From assembly GCA_017941035.1 (NCBI GenBank), contig JAGAXG010000007.1:17484-81483 (forward strand): 64,000 bases of DNA, read 5' to 3'. The notes beneath the pieces are model-generated. The model had not been told where the DNA came from, made no database searches, and saw only the letters and a program-made list of their open reading frames with translations. The stretch is from a bacterium (GTDB lineage: Bacteria > Cyanobacteriota > Vampirovibrionia > Gastranaerophilales > Gastranaerophilaceae). Below are positions 1 to 8,043 of this stretch, piece after piece (the first letter of the stretch is position 1; every line of letters begins with the position of its first letter). Both the position numbers and the translations under genes were made by a program.

Positions 1-522
1 AAAATTTATATTGATGATTCAGGTGGCTGTACATTAACAGATATTCGTTCAAAATGCCGTCGTTTAAAATCTCAACAAAATGATCTTGGTCTTGTAGTAA
101 TTGATTATTTACAATTAATGGAAAGTTCCGGAAGTGAAGACAGATTACAGCAAATCTCTGCAATATCAAGAGGTTTAAAGATATTAGCTAAAGATTTGGA
201 TGTCCCTGTTATTGCGCTATCACAGCTTTCTCGTGCAGTTGAATCAAGAAATGACAAGCGCCCTATGCTTTCTGATTTAAGAGAATCAGGATCAATCGAA
301 CAGGATGCTGATATTGTAATGTTCATTTATCGTGCAGATTATTATGCAAAAGCCGAAGAATCCGAGGAAGAAGAAAGTATTAAAGCAAGTTCGAAAGGGC
401 TTTCTGAGGTCATTATTGCAAAACACAGAAACGGTCCTGTAGATACTGTTAAACTTCTGTTCCAATCGAATATTACAAAATTCAAGAATCCTCTTACGAA
501 TGATTCATTTGATGCATTTTAG
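1..522 (+). CDS. dnaB: Replicative DNA helicase DnaB, C-terminal part (5' end outside window)
   Basis: The reading frame is open from base 1 and ends at a TAG at 520-522, giving the last 173 residues of a RecA-fold helicase. The Walker B strand VVIDYLQLM is at about residues 32-40 of the visible part. It is followed by ALSQLSRAVE and then by the RESGSIEQDADIVMFIYR stretch typical of the DnaB motif H4 and its arginine-finger region. The protein is the hexameric helicase that unwinds DNA at the replication fork. The C-terminus ends soon after the expected KHRNGP motif, so the 3' end looks intact. No intein or other insertion is visible in this part. The identification is firm; only the truncation by the window limits it. 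Confidence 0.95.
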   Translation, partial: KIYIDDSGGCTLTDIRSKCRRLKSQQNDLGLVVIDYLQLMESSGSEDRLQQISAISRGLKILAKDLDVPVIALSQLSRAVESRNDKRPMLSDLRESGSIEQDADIVMFIYRADYYAKAEESEEEESIKASSKGLSEVIIAKHRNGPVDTVKLLFQSNITKFKNPLTNDSFDAF

Positions 523-633
523 GAAGAATATCTGTATAGGATATGCACCTATCTACGAGAAATGTAAACTTTTTTATTTTGGACAAATAGTTCAAATTTG
601 ATTTTTATTATATGCAATAATATTTTGCATGGT

Positions 634-642
634 TGATATAAT
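634..642 (+). promoter_or_regulatory. Extended -10 promoter (TGaTATAAT) ahead of a tiny ORF
   Basis: TG, one base, then TATAAT at 637-642 forms a full extended -10 element in the dnaB downstream gap. No good -35 is visible. An ATGCAA/TTTGCAT hairpin sits just upstream at about 613-631. The predicted transcript would start about 649, seven bases before the ATG at 656. Confidence 0.35.
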
Positions 643-655
643 CATGGAGAATATT

Positions 656-802
656 ATGTATAACTTAAATAGAATTAAAGAAGATTACAATAATTTTAAA
701 AACAAATGCATTGGAAGCTTGAACTATGAATATTAAAAAAATAAATCTATTAATTTAATTTTTGAAAATATTAGTGACTTGCAAAAGATTACTGAGAAAT
801 AA
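656..802 (+). pseudogene. Small ORF of 26 codons, in-frame stop, then 21 more open codons
   Basis: An ATG at 656 follows GGAG (646-649) with six bases between. It opens 26 codons (start MYNLNRIKED) to a TAA at 734-736. The same frame stays open after the stop (residues KNKSINLIFENISD...) to a second TAA at 800-802. This looks like a short lysine/asparagine-rich protein gene split by a nonsense codon, or a real 26-residue peptide followed by chance coding. The distal part overlaps the 3' end of the opposite-strand gene at 789. No family is recognised. The remaining bases of the gap 523-788 show no other gene. Confidence 0.25.
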
Positions 803-1208
803 GGTTTTTAACCTTGCATATTGACGGATCTTTAATCATTGAAGATAAATCATTGTTCAAACTTTTACGAACATTTTCATCGTTCGATTTGTTTAAAACA
901 GTCATTTTTTCAATCAAAGAATTTAGTTTTTCTTTCGGAATAGAGCATTTTGTTGACACAATCTCCTGCCCTAGTTCGTAGCTGTATACACTGCTTTTTG
1001 TTACACATTTGCTATTGAGCCATCCGACAATTGTTTCTGTAGATCTCAAATTCAAATCTCCGTTTTCTGCAGGTATTCTTGTCAAATATTCTTCAGTATA
1101 TGGACTACAATTTTTTAAATGTTGAACATGTGAAGGTGTATAAACACTATTTTGAGCTACTGTAGCTATTCCAAATAGTAAAAAAAACAAAATAAAATTT
1201 TTTTTCAA
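789..1208 (-). CDS. Small secreted protein of unknown function, four cysteines
   Basis: This is a 139-residue protein with a clear Sec signal peptide (MKKNFILFFLLFGIATVA followed by QNS), so it probably acts outside the cytoplasm. The mature part is hydrophilic with four cysteines (in NCSP, KCVT, KCSI and ICKV contexts), enough for two disulfides. The start is TTG at 1206-1208. It is chosen because GGAGGA lies eight bases upstream on the minus strand and no ATG gives a signal peptide. It sits only 12 bases after the gshA stop and is probably cotranscribed. I do not recognise a family. The link to a glutathione-pathway gene upstream may be coincidental. Confidence 0.75.
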   Translation of the reverse strand: MKKNFILFFLLFGIATVAQNSVYTPSHVQHLKNCSPYTEEYLTRIPAENGDLNLRSTETIVGWLNSKCVTKSSVYSYELGQEIVSTKCSIPKEKLNSLIEKMTVLNKSNDENVRKSLNNDLSSMIKDPSICKVKNLISQ

Positions 1209-1220
1209 TTTTAAATCCTC

Positions 1221-2543
1221 CTAATCGAATGATGATAAATAATTTATCATTTTTTTTAAATCCTTATTCCAAATTCCGTTCCATTTTTTTTGAATAACAT
1301 CAGCGGGAGAAATACCCTTCATTAAAAATTCTTTAATAGAATTTAAAAACAATTCTTCCCCTGTTTGAGCTTCTTTTAAAGATTTTTCCGCAATATTTAT
1401 AATCTCTTTTGAATAATCCAGTACAAAATTCTTTTTAATCTTTGCTCCCAAACCTTGTTTTGGTACATTATAGCGCAATTCTGAATAATCTCTATATTGT
1501 AAAGTTTTTAGTAGTTCTTCGCAATCATTCATTGCACAATTATCATAAAAAATACCTTTATATATCGCAAGAATTGCATACTTCAAATCTCCTCCAACAC
1601 AATCGTGATTTCTGATTTCTATAAAATTGCGCATTCTTACTTCTGGGAAGCATAAATTTGCCTGCAATTCATAATCACTTAATGTAGGATATATACCTTC
1701 GTACCCTTTAGACATAAATTCTTCAAATGTAATATCTCCATTTAAAGTAATCGGCTGTCCATTTCGTTGAATAAAAATCATAGGAGTTTTCATAACACAG
1801 TCAATATAATCATCAAAAGAAAATTCTTCACTTATTTTCCCTGCAAAACCGCACCTGTCATTATCAGTATTTATCCAACTTAATGCTCTGAATGATTTAT
1901 ACCCTGTGTCAACACCTCCGCGAACAGGAGAATTAGAAAACATTGCAGTCATAAACGGTGAAAGTTTATTTGCAAGTTTATATTTTCTCATCGCATCTTC
2001 TTCTGATTTAAAATCAATACAGCACTGAATACCTGCTGTTTCTCTCATCATTACATCTGAAAGTATTCCCCACAGATAATTTGCCATTATTTTATAACGA
2101 CGTTTAGGAATTAAATTTATAGACTTGCAAGTTGAATATGGAGAGACACCATAACTTAAAAAAAGTATATCCGTTCCATCTAATAATTCTTCAAATTTTA
2201 AATTTAAAATATCTATTTTGTCTTTCAGTCGAAAAATAGTTTTCTCCGGCTTTGAACTTATTTCAATTTGAGCCCCGGGTTCAAGAGTAATAGTATCATG
2301 ACCTTTTGCAAGTCCAATTATACTGTTTTGATCAACAATATAATCCCATCCATTCTTTCTCGCGAACTTTTCTAATAATGAACAAACACCGTTTTCACCC
2401 CAATAATCAACAGTTTTGAAAGATGTTCTTGAAATAGGGAGTCTTTCATATTCCATTCCTATAGCATAATCCTCAGGCAAAACATATCCGCCTGTATAAA
2501 GTTTTAATATTTCACTCCTGTCAAGACTTAAATTCAGCATCAT
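1221..2543 (-). CDS. gshA: Glutamate-cysteine ligase, GCS2 (plant/proteobacterial) type
   Basis: The 440-residue length and motifs fit the GCS2 family: GMEYERLP near residue 28, an ITLEPGAQIEIS strand near 85-96, the ETAGIQCCIDF/KSEEDA segment near 170, and the FSNSP loop near 205. The enzyme joins glutamate and cysteine, the first step of glutathione or gamma-glutamylcysteine synthesis, in the cytoplasm. The start ATG at 2541-2543 is followed by a second Met and preceded by AAGGG. A gene for glutathione synthetase is not in the window, so the end product (glutathione or gamma-Glu-Cys) is open. It is divergent from rsmA. Confidence 0.88.
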   Translation of the reverse strand: MMLNLSLDRSEILKLYTGGYVLPEDYAIGMEYERLPISRTSFKTVDYWGENGVCSLLEKFARKNGWDYIVDQNSIIGLAKGHDTITLEPGAQIEISSKPEKTIFRLKDKIDILNLKFEELLDGTDILFLSYGVSPYSTCKSINLIPKRRYKIMANYLWGILSDVMMRETAGIQCCIDFKSEEDAMRKYKLANKLSPFMTAMFSNSPVRGGVDTGYKSFRALSWINTDNDRCGFAGKISEEFSFDDYIDCVMKTPMIFIQRNGQPITLNGDITFEEFMSKGYEGIYPTLSDYELQANLCFPEVRMRNFIEIRNHDCVGGDLKYAILAIYKGIFYDNCAMNDCEELLKTLQYRDYSELRYNVPKQGLGAKIKKNFVLDYSKEIINIAEKSLKEAQTGEELFLNSIKEFLMKGISPADVIQKKWNGIWNKDLKKMINYLSSFD

Positions 2544-2619
2544 TATCCCTTTTCTATTTTATATTATCATAACAATACTTAAAATAACAAAAAAAACATT
2601 ATAAACATCCGCCTTTGTG

Positions 2620-2628
2620 TGCTATTAT
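2620..2628 (+). promoter_or_regulatory. Extended -10 promoter of rsmA, near-leaderless
   Basis: TGC directly before TATTAT (2623-2628) makes an extended -10. The predicted start of transcription lies about 2635, leaving roughly five bases before the ATG at 2640. No Shine-Dalgarno sequence is present. No convincing -35 is seen. Confidence 0.45.
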
Positions 2629-2639
2629 AAATTAGTAAG

Positions 2640-3476
2640 ATGAATTACTACGAACGTGCAAAATATTTCAGAACGAAAAAACGTCTTGGACAAAACTTTT
2701 TGATTAACGGAGAAGTCATTCAAGATATAATCGAATTTGCGAATATACAATCCGAAGATACAATTGTAGAAATTGGTCCTGGAGTAGGTTTTGTAACCGA
2801 ACAACTTGTAAAAAAAGCAAAAAAAGTTATAGCAATTGAACTTGATGAAGAGGCTGTTAAAGAATTAAAGAAATTAAATGCACCTAATTTAGAAATTATT
2901 CACAACGATATTCTAAAAACAAATTTATCGGAACTTTGTGCAGAAGATATAAAAATTGTTGCAAATATTCCATACTATATCACAAGTCCAATTATTGCAC
3001 ATTTATTGGGTGAAATTGATGATTTAAAGAATAAAAATCGTGCAAAAATTAAAGACATTATACTTATGGTACAGGAAGAAGTTGCTCTTAGAATGACAGC
3101 GACAGAAAAATCGCCATCAAAACAATACGGTCTTTTGACAATACTTTCACAATTTTGGGCTGACGTTGAAATTTTAAGATTAGTAGGACGAAAATCATTT
3201 TTCCCTGCACCAAAAGTTAATTCTGCACTTGTAAAACTTGTTGTGAGAAAAGAACCCAAATTGAAACTTTCTGATTATTCACATTTTAGAAAGACTATTA
3301 AATCTGCATTTGCACAACGAAGAAAAAATCTTAAAAACTGTTTGCTAAACGGAGGATTTAATAAAGAGAAAGTTCTAAAAACTTTAAATAATTTAGGATT
3401 TGATGAAAATATACGAGGTGAAAAACTTTCTATAGAACAATTTGGACAATTATCTGAGGCACTTTTAAATGAATAA
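2640..3476 (+). CDS. rsmA: 16S rRNA (adenine1518/1519-N6)-dimethyltransferase RsmA/KsgA
   Basis: This 278-residue Rossmann methyltransferase has KKRLGQNFL at residues 13-21, the SAM-binding loop EIGPGVG at 44-50, and the catalytic NIPYYI at 109-114. It dimethylates the two adjacent adenines in the 3'-terminal hairpin of 16S rRNA during late small-subunit assembly. The C-terminal helical domain (AFAQRRKNLKN) is complete. The ATG lies about ten bases after a -10-like TATTAT with no ribosome-binding sequence, suggesting a leaderless message. Its last eight bases overlap the start of ispE, so the two are translated from one transcript. Confidence 0.96.
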   Translation: MNYYERAKYFRTKKRLGQNFLINGEVIQDIIEFANIQSEDTIVEIGPGVGFVTEQLVKKAKKVIAIELDEEAVKELKKLNAPNLEIIHNDILKTNLSELCAEDIKIVANIPYYITSPIIAHLLGEIDDLKNKNRAKIKDIILMVQEEVALRMTATEKSPSKQYGLLTILSQFWADVEILRLVGRKSFFPAPKVNSALVKLVVRKEPKLKLSDYSHFRKTIKSAFAQRRKNLKNCLLNGGFNKEKVLKTLNNLGFDENIRGEKLSIEQFGQLSEALLNE

Positions 3477-4242
3477 AATTACAATTCAATGTCCGGCAAA
3501 AATTAATCTCAATTTAAAAATTATCTGCAAACGTACGGATGGATTTCATAATATTGAAAGTATTATGCAGACTATTAATCTATTTGACTATTTAACAATA
3601 AAAGTTGAATATGCTCCATCAAACCAAATTATTTTATCAGGCAATAGCAACGAAATTCCTTACAATGAAAAGAATTTAGTTTATAAAGCAGTAGAGCTTT
3701 TTTTGAAAGAAGCAAAAATTACAAATAAAAAAATAGAGATTTATATAGAAAAAAATATTCCTGTTTCAGCAGGTTTAGGCGGGGGAAGCACAGATGGTGC
3801 AGGTGCTTTATACGGATTGAATAAAATATTTAATTCAAAAATTGATTTGCATTCTCTTTGTGCAAAACTTGGTTCAGATTTAAATGTATGCTTACAAGGG
3901 GGAAGAATTTTAGCTACAGGACGCGGAGAAATTTTAGCTCCTCAAAAATTTGAAAAATTTGATGTTAGTTTAATCAAGCCTTTAAATTTAGGGATTTCGG
4001 CAAAAGAAGCCTATGAAAAATATTCACTTCACGGACATAATGAAAAATATAAAAATGATTTAGAATATGCAGTAATTGGAGATTACAAAGAGCTTCAATA
4101 CATCAAACAAAAATATCCGAATTCAGTTATGACAGGTTCAGGCTCAACATATTTTATTATTAATAGAGAGTTCAAAAAAGAAAAAAACTATTGGGTCAAA
4201 AATGGTTTAAAGTCAATTGATTATGGAGTCAAAGAAATTTAA
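3469..4242 (+). CDS. ispE: 4-diphosphocytidyl-2-C-methyl-D-erythritol kinase IspE
   Basis: This is a 257-residue GHMP kinase with AKINLNL at residues 10-16 and the ATP-binding glycine loop PVSAGLGGGSTDGA at 98-111. It phosphorylates CDP-methylerythritol in the MEP (non-mevalonate) isoprenoid pathway. The start overlaps rsmA by eight bases, and the rsmA-ispE pairing is common in many bacteria. The protein is slightly short at its C-terminus relative to E. coli, but the GHMP C-terminal motif (MTGSGSTYF) is present. Transcription probably runs into the palindrome at 4247-4274, which lacks a T-tract in this direction. Confidence 0.95.
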   Translation: MNKITIQCPAKINLNLKIICKRTDGFHNIESIMQTINLFDYLTIKVEYAPSNQIILSGNSNEIPYNEKNLVYKAVELFLKEAKITNKKIEIYIEKNIPVSAGLGGGSTDGAGALYGLNKIFNSKIDLHSLCAKLGSDLNVCLQGGRILATGRGEILAPQKFEKFDVSLIKPLNLGISAKEAYEKYSLHGHNEKYKNDLEYAVIGDYKELQYIKQKYPNSVMTGSGSTYFIINREFKKEKNYWVKNGLKSIDYGVKEI

Positions 4243-4274
4243 AAAAAAGGAGAAGAACAATTGTTCTTCTCCTT
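4241..4274 (-). terminator. Intrinsic terminator for the LysM-protein gene
   Basis: A 28-base perfect palindrome (AAGGAGAAGAACAA and its complement, 4247-4274) is preceded on the plus strand by an A-run from 4241. Read on the minus strand it is a hairpin followed by U residues, 25 bases past the stop of the 4299-6869 gene. On the plus strand there is no T-run, so ispE termination would be weaker. Confidence 0.75.
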
Positions 4275-4298
4275 GATTGTATTTGCCAAATAATAGAT

Positions 4299-6869
4299 TT
4301 ATTTGCCTTCAATTTCTTTTTTTCTTTTTGCAGCTTGTTCTGTAGTCATTGGCTTACCAACATTTTGACCTGTATGACAATCAACTTCTTGCCACATTTG
4401 TTCACCTTTAGGACCTCTTACGTTGGACGGTCTAAATTTAATCTTACGTCCGCCATAGACTTTTCTTACGTTTGCTTTATCTTTAGGTTCAACATCACCA
4501 ATTTTTGGTAATACAAATTCTTGTCCGACTCTGATACTATCTAAATATTTCAAATCAGGGTTAGCTTTTCTGAATGCTTTCTTAGCTTCTGAGAGTTTTA
4601 CTCCAGGATAGTATGCTCTTAAGATAGTATCGATTGTTTCATGATGAGTAACTTTATGTGTTTTAGGTTTTACGACATCACCTTTAACAATTTCATTTGT
4701 ACAATCAGCAGGTTCAGTTGGAGTTGTTGGAGTTGTTGGCTCAGTTGGTGTAGTTGAAATAGTTGGTTGCGGATCATCATTTGCTACTTCAATACCAATT
4801 CTTGAGATATATTTTTGAACTTCTTGAAGGTTAGCAAATGCCATTGCCAATTCTTTATTATTCATTTTCTTAGTATCTTCGCCCATAGCAGCCTTCAAAA
4901 CAGCGGCTTTAATTACATCTGACTGAGCTTGAGGAAGGACTTTTCCGTCTTTATCAGTAAACTGCATATTCTGAATTTGATATACAAATGCTTTTGCTTC
5001 TTTACCTTTTACAAGGTTCAAATCGTGCAATACTGCATCAACATTACCTTTAAATACATCCTGAGTTTCAGGTTTTGCAGCAAGGAATGCAGTTACACCG
5101 GCTAATACAGGACCTGCCAATGTTGATAAGAACGGTACTTTTGCTACAGCTTTAGCTGATGCATCGGCAACTGCTTTGGCATAAGCTGAGGCGTATGCTT
5201 CCGCTTTGGCATATGCACTTGCTGATACAGGTACTGTCTTGGTATAAACTTCTCCTGCGATACGTTTATTCACAGTAGCTCCCGTATTTGGATCAACATA
5301 TGTAATCAGCTGATCTTTACCGCGAATACTGATTTGTACTTGATCATTTACAATCTTTTCATCTTCAACGACAACTCTTGATTCCATAAATGATTCCTGT
5401 TCACCGTGAGCGTGAGCTTCAGCTATTTTCTTATGATTGAATAAGTTTTCAATTAATGCTGTTGCCCCTGCAACACCTAAGCCGATACCAATACGTTGTA
5501 ATAAGTGATTGCCTTCAGTGCCGAAACCAAGTTCTTCAACAGTAGACTTAATTGCACGTTTGCTTAATCCTGTTTGCTGATGTATAGCATCAATTTCATC
5601 GAGGTTGAATTCAAAATCTTTACCTGACAATCTCGCTAAAGCATCTTGCATATCTTTACCATTAATAACTACTTTATCATTATTTTTAGGCATATTTAGA
5701 TTTTCATCTGCACCCATTGCTTTTAGATAAGGCATATACTTATCTTCAACTTCTCTTAAAGCTTCTCTGTTAGCTGAATTAGAAGATTTTGCATAAGCAG
5801 CTCTTGCTTTTTGAATTCTGTCACGAGCAACAGCAGACATTACAATTATTGCTCTGCGTTCTTTTTTATCAAGTACCGCAACTTCTTTTGCATCTACTTC
5901 AGGATGCGCATCTAAGAATTCTTTTTTAGCATCTTCATTTTGAACTGCATAGTTGATATCATGAACATTTTGCATATTTTCTAAAGCAGATTCATAATCT
6001 TTGCGCATATGTCTTACTGTGCGTTTCATACCGCCATTAGCAATTTTTCTGGCAATTTTTTCACCTTCAATTTGACTTTTTGAATCAAGATATGCATCAT
6101 TTTTTTGTGCTAAATCATCTTGTGCTTCAAAAACTCTTTGAGCATTGTTATTAGTCGCATTATCACCACCATGTTTAGAATAATGTTTTACTGCATGTTT
6201 ATATTCTTTTTGAGCATGATCAACATCTCTTTCTCTACGCTTTAATTCTGCTTTTGATTCATCAAGATCAGAATCAGACAAATAACTTTTACCAAAAGTG
6301 TCTCTTAGATTTTGGTTAGCCTTTTTCTTACTTCCGGCACCTTTAGTTGTATATTGAGAACTAATGTCATCAATTAACTCTTGACCTTCTTCGCCTTTTG
6401 GAGCTCTTACAACAGCCTTGCCGTCAGGTGAAACAGTCATATCAGCAATCTTTATAGTCTGTCTAACACCTGTTGCAGGAACTTCATCCAATTTGCTTAA
6501 CTTAGCCGCTACTTTGGCAATCCTTGCTCTAGCATCCTGCTTATCTTCTTCAGTATTAGCTAACTCCAATTCCTTATGTATAGCAGCAAGCTGATTTTCA
6601 TAAGATTCACGAAGCTGAGCATCACGAGCCCTTTGTTCATTTTGAACTTTTAATGGATCGTCTTCTTTAGCTTCGGTTTTTTCAACTTCTATTCCGACTC
6701 CAGAATCTTTTGATACCTTTCCTCCGAACCAGCGGGTATCACCGGCTTTATCAGAGAGAAGTGCATAATACTCCTTTGTAGAAATTTCACCGCTCTGTTG
6801 AGCCTTTAAAGCTTCTTTTTGGTTGGCATATCTATTCGCCAACGCCGGCACACGTAATTCATCACCCAT
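4299..6869 (-). CDS. Large helical LysM-domain protein, unknown function
   Basis: This 856-residue protein has a charged, mostly helical N-terminal half rich in Lys/Glu/Asp/Ala. Two glycine/alanine-rich hydrophobic segments lie near residues 455-485 and 571-596. An alanine-tyrosine repeat (SAYAKA-type units) covers about 545-573, a Thr/Pro linker (PTTPTTPTEP) about 700-715, and one LysM domain about 735-785. LysM modules bind peptidoglycan or chitin-like glycans, so a cell-envelope role is likely. No N-terminal signal peptide is visible, which is odd for a LysM protein. SD AAAGGA precedes the ATG and a terminator follows, so it is a single-gene unit. Function is unknown; it is probably lineage-restricted. 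Confidence 0.8.
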   Translation of the reverse strand: MGDELRVPALANRYANQKEALKAQQSGEISTKEYYALLSDKAGDTRWFGGKVSKDSGVGIEVEKTEAKEDDPLKVQNEQRARDAQLRESYENQLAAIHKELELANTEEDKQDARARIAKVAAKLSKLDEVPATGVRQTIKIADMTVSPDGKAVVRAPKGEEGQELIDDISSQYTTKGAGSKKKANQNLRDTFGKSYLSDSDLDESKAELKRRERDVDHAQKEYKHAVKHYSKHGGDNATNNNAQRVFEAQDDLAQKNDAYLDSKSQIEGEKIARKIANGGMKRTVRHMRKDYESALENMQNVHDINYAVQNEDAKKEFLDAHPEVDAKEVAVLDKKERRAIIVMSAVARDRIQKARAAYAKSSNSANREALREVEDKYMPYLKAMGADENLNMPKNNDKVVINGKDMQDALARLSGKDFEFNLDEIDAIHQQTGLSKRAIKSTVEELGFGTEGNHLLQRIGIGLGVAGATALIENLFNHKKIAEAHAHGEQESFMESRVVVEDEKIVNDQVQISIRGKDQLITYVDPNTGATVNKRIAGEVYTKTVPVSASAYAKAEAYASAYAKAVADASAKAVAKVPFLSTLAGPVLAGVTAFLAAKPETQDVFKGNVDAVLHDLNLVKGKEAKAFVYQIQNMQFTDKDGKVLPQAQSDVIKAAVLKAAMGEDTKKMNNKELAMAFANLQEVQKYISRIGIEVANDDPQPTISTTPTEPTTPTTPTEPADCTNEIVKGDVVKPKTHKVTHHETIDTILRAYYPGVKLSEAKKAFRKANPDLKYLDSIRVGQEFVLPKIGDVEPKDKANVRKVYGGRKIKFRPSNVRGPKGEQMWQEVDCHTGQNVGKPMTTEQAAKRKKEIEGK

Positions 6870-6984
6870 TTTTCTGTCCTTTCTTTCTATTCGAATTTAT
6901 ACTCTTATTTTTTTACTATAATTTTATAAACGTTTTTGATTGCTCAAAATTTACACAAAAAATATATTTTGTATATACTCTGTA

Positions 6985-7015
6985 TCTAAAAGATAGGTAT
7001 AATCTATATTTTAGA
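6985..7015. promoter_or_regulatory. Dyad symmetry enclosing a TATAAT box
   Basis: TCTAAAAGATA (6985-6995) and TATATTTTAGA (7005-7015) form an 11-base inverted repeat with one mismatch. The nine-base centre contains TATAAT (6998-7003). The arrangement looks like an operator over a promoter in the 311-base gap between two divergent genes. On the minus strand the same gap also holds an 11-codon ORF (7064-7029, MSKYRVRGEPL) behind AAAGGA; nothing else coding is evident. Confidence 0.35.
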
Positions 7016-7143
7016 CTATTAAGAAATGTTACAATGGTTCGCCTCTTACACGATATTTGCTCATTTGAGTCCTTTCACATTAACCTTTCACATGCCATGT
7101 ATCGGCAAGATTTATGCATGTCTTTAAGATTTTTAATGAATTG

Positions 7144-7172
7144 TTTACAAAAGTTTATAAATCTGCTAAAAT
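7144..7172 (+). promoter_or_regulatory. Sigma70-type promoter of the TrmB-like gene, leaderless layout
   Basis: TTTACA (7144-7149), a 17-base spacer and TAAAAT (7167-7172), with TGC just before the -10, form a near-consensus extended promoter. The predicted transcription start falls at about 7179-7181, that is at the ATG itself. Confidence 0.65.
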
Positions 7173-7180
7173 GACACTAT

Positions 7181-7978
7181 ATGGAAGATTTGGTCAATAA
7201 ATTAAAAGAGTTGGGGTTTAATTCTTACGAGGCAAAAGTATACATTGCACTTTTGAAAAAATATCCCGCAACAGGATACGAAATTTCACAAAACGCAGAT
7301 ATACCTCAATCTCGAGCTTATGATGCATTGAAATCTTTAGAATTTGAAAGAGTAGTTTTTTCAAATAATGATAAGCCTCATAAATATTCCCCTATCAGCC
7401 CCAAAGAACTTACGCAAAGATTTAAAAGAAGATTTAATTCTACTATTGAATACCTTGAAAAAAAACTTCCAGAAGTAAAGGAAGACTACGATGAACCGAT
7501 TCATTCAATTTCAGATTATGACAATATTATAAAAAAAATTAAGGAAATAATTAAAAATACTAAAAAATCAATTTATATAGAAGTATGGAATGAAGATTTT
7601 AAGCATATTGAAAAAGAGCTTTTTAATGCATACGACAATGATGTTGATATTAAAATAGTAGGGTATAACAATTTACAAACCAATTTCGGAATCGTATATA
7701 ATCATGAATCAGGTAAAGAAATTGAAAACAAAATCGGAAGATTGATTTTTTTACTGGCCGACGGGGAAGAATGCATATTCGGAAGAATAGAAAAAGAAGT
7801 TCTCTGGACAAAAAACTGTAATATCGCATTTTTATTAAAACAATTTATTGTACATGATATGTATCTCCTTGACGTTGGAATGAATTTCCCTGAACAACTT
7901 AAATATTTCTATGGTATTGGGATGAAAAATTTGAAAGATAAAATTATTACTATTGATACACCATATAATATTCATTAA
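7181..7978 (+). CDS. TrmB-family transcriptional regulator
   Basis: The first ~70 residues form a winged helix (LKELGFNSYEAKVYIALL, ATGYEISQNADIPQSRAYDALKSL). They are followed by a short coiled segment and a TrmB-type effector domain with the phospholipase-D-like fold, near residues 105-240 (KKIKEIIKNTKKSIYIEVW...). The family mostly controls sugar uptake and metabolism in archaea, with scattered bacterial members. Its ligand here is not evident. The gene has its own promoter and no ribosome-binding site. It lies immediately before tdk, which has a separate promoter starting within 10 bases of this stop. The family call is good; the role is unknown. Confidence 0.8.
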   Translation: MEDLVNKLKELGFNSYEAKVYIALLKKYPATGYEISQNADIPQSRAYDALKSLEFERVVFSNNDKPHKYSPISPKELTQRFKRRFNSTIEYLEKKLPEVKEDYDEPIHSISDYDNIIKKIKEIIKNTKKSIYIEVWNEDFKHIEKELFNAYDNDVDIKIVGYNNLQTNFGIVYNHESGKEIENKIGRLIFLLADGEECIFGRIEKEVLWTKNCNIAFLLKQFIVHDMYLLDVGMNFPEQLKYFYGIGMKNLKDKIITIDTPYNIH

Positions 7979-7985
7979 CAATACA

Positions 7986-8014
7986 TTTACATATAAAATC
8001 AAATGGCATATAAT
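7986..8014 (+). promoter_or_regulatory. Near-consensus promoter of thymidine kinase
   Basis: TTTACA (7986-7991), exactly 17 bases, then TATAAT (8009-8014). The predicted start is near 8021, about 23 bases before the ATG at 8044. It begins eight bases after the upstream stop codon. Confidence 0.75.
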
Positions 8015-8043
8015 TAAATAAATAGTCATTGGAAAAGGAGATT

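Noticed and set aside
4241..4274. Terminator for ispE as well
   Set aside because: In the plus direction the palindrome has no T-tract, so it is scored only for the minus-strand gene.
7029..7064. 11-codon minus-strand ORF with AAAGGA (MSKYRVRGEPL)
   Set aside because: Too short to support as a gene; mentioned only in the description of the 6870-7180 gap.
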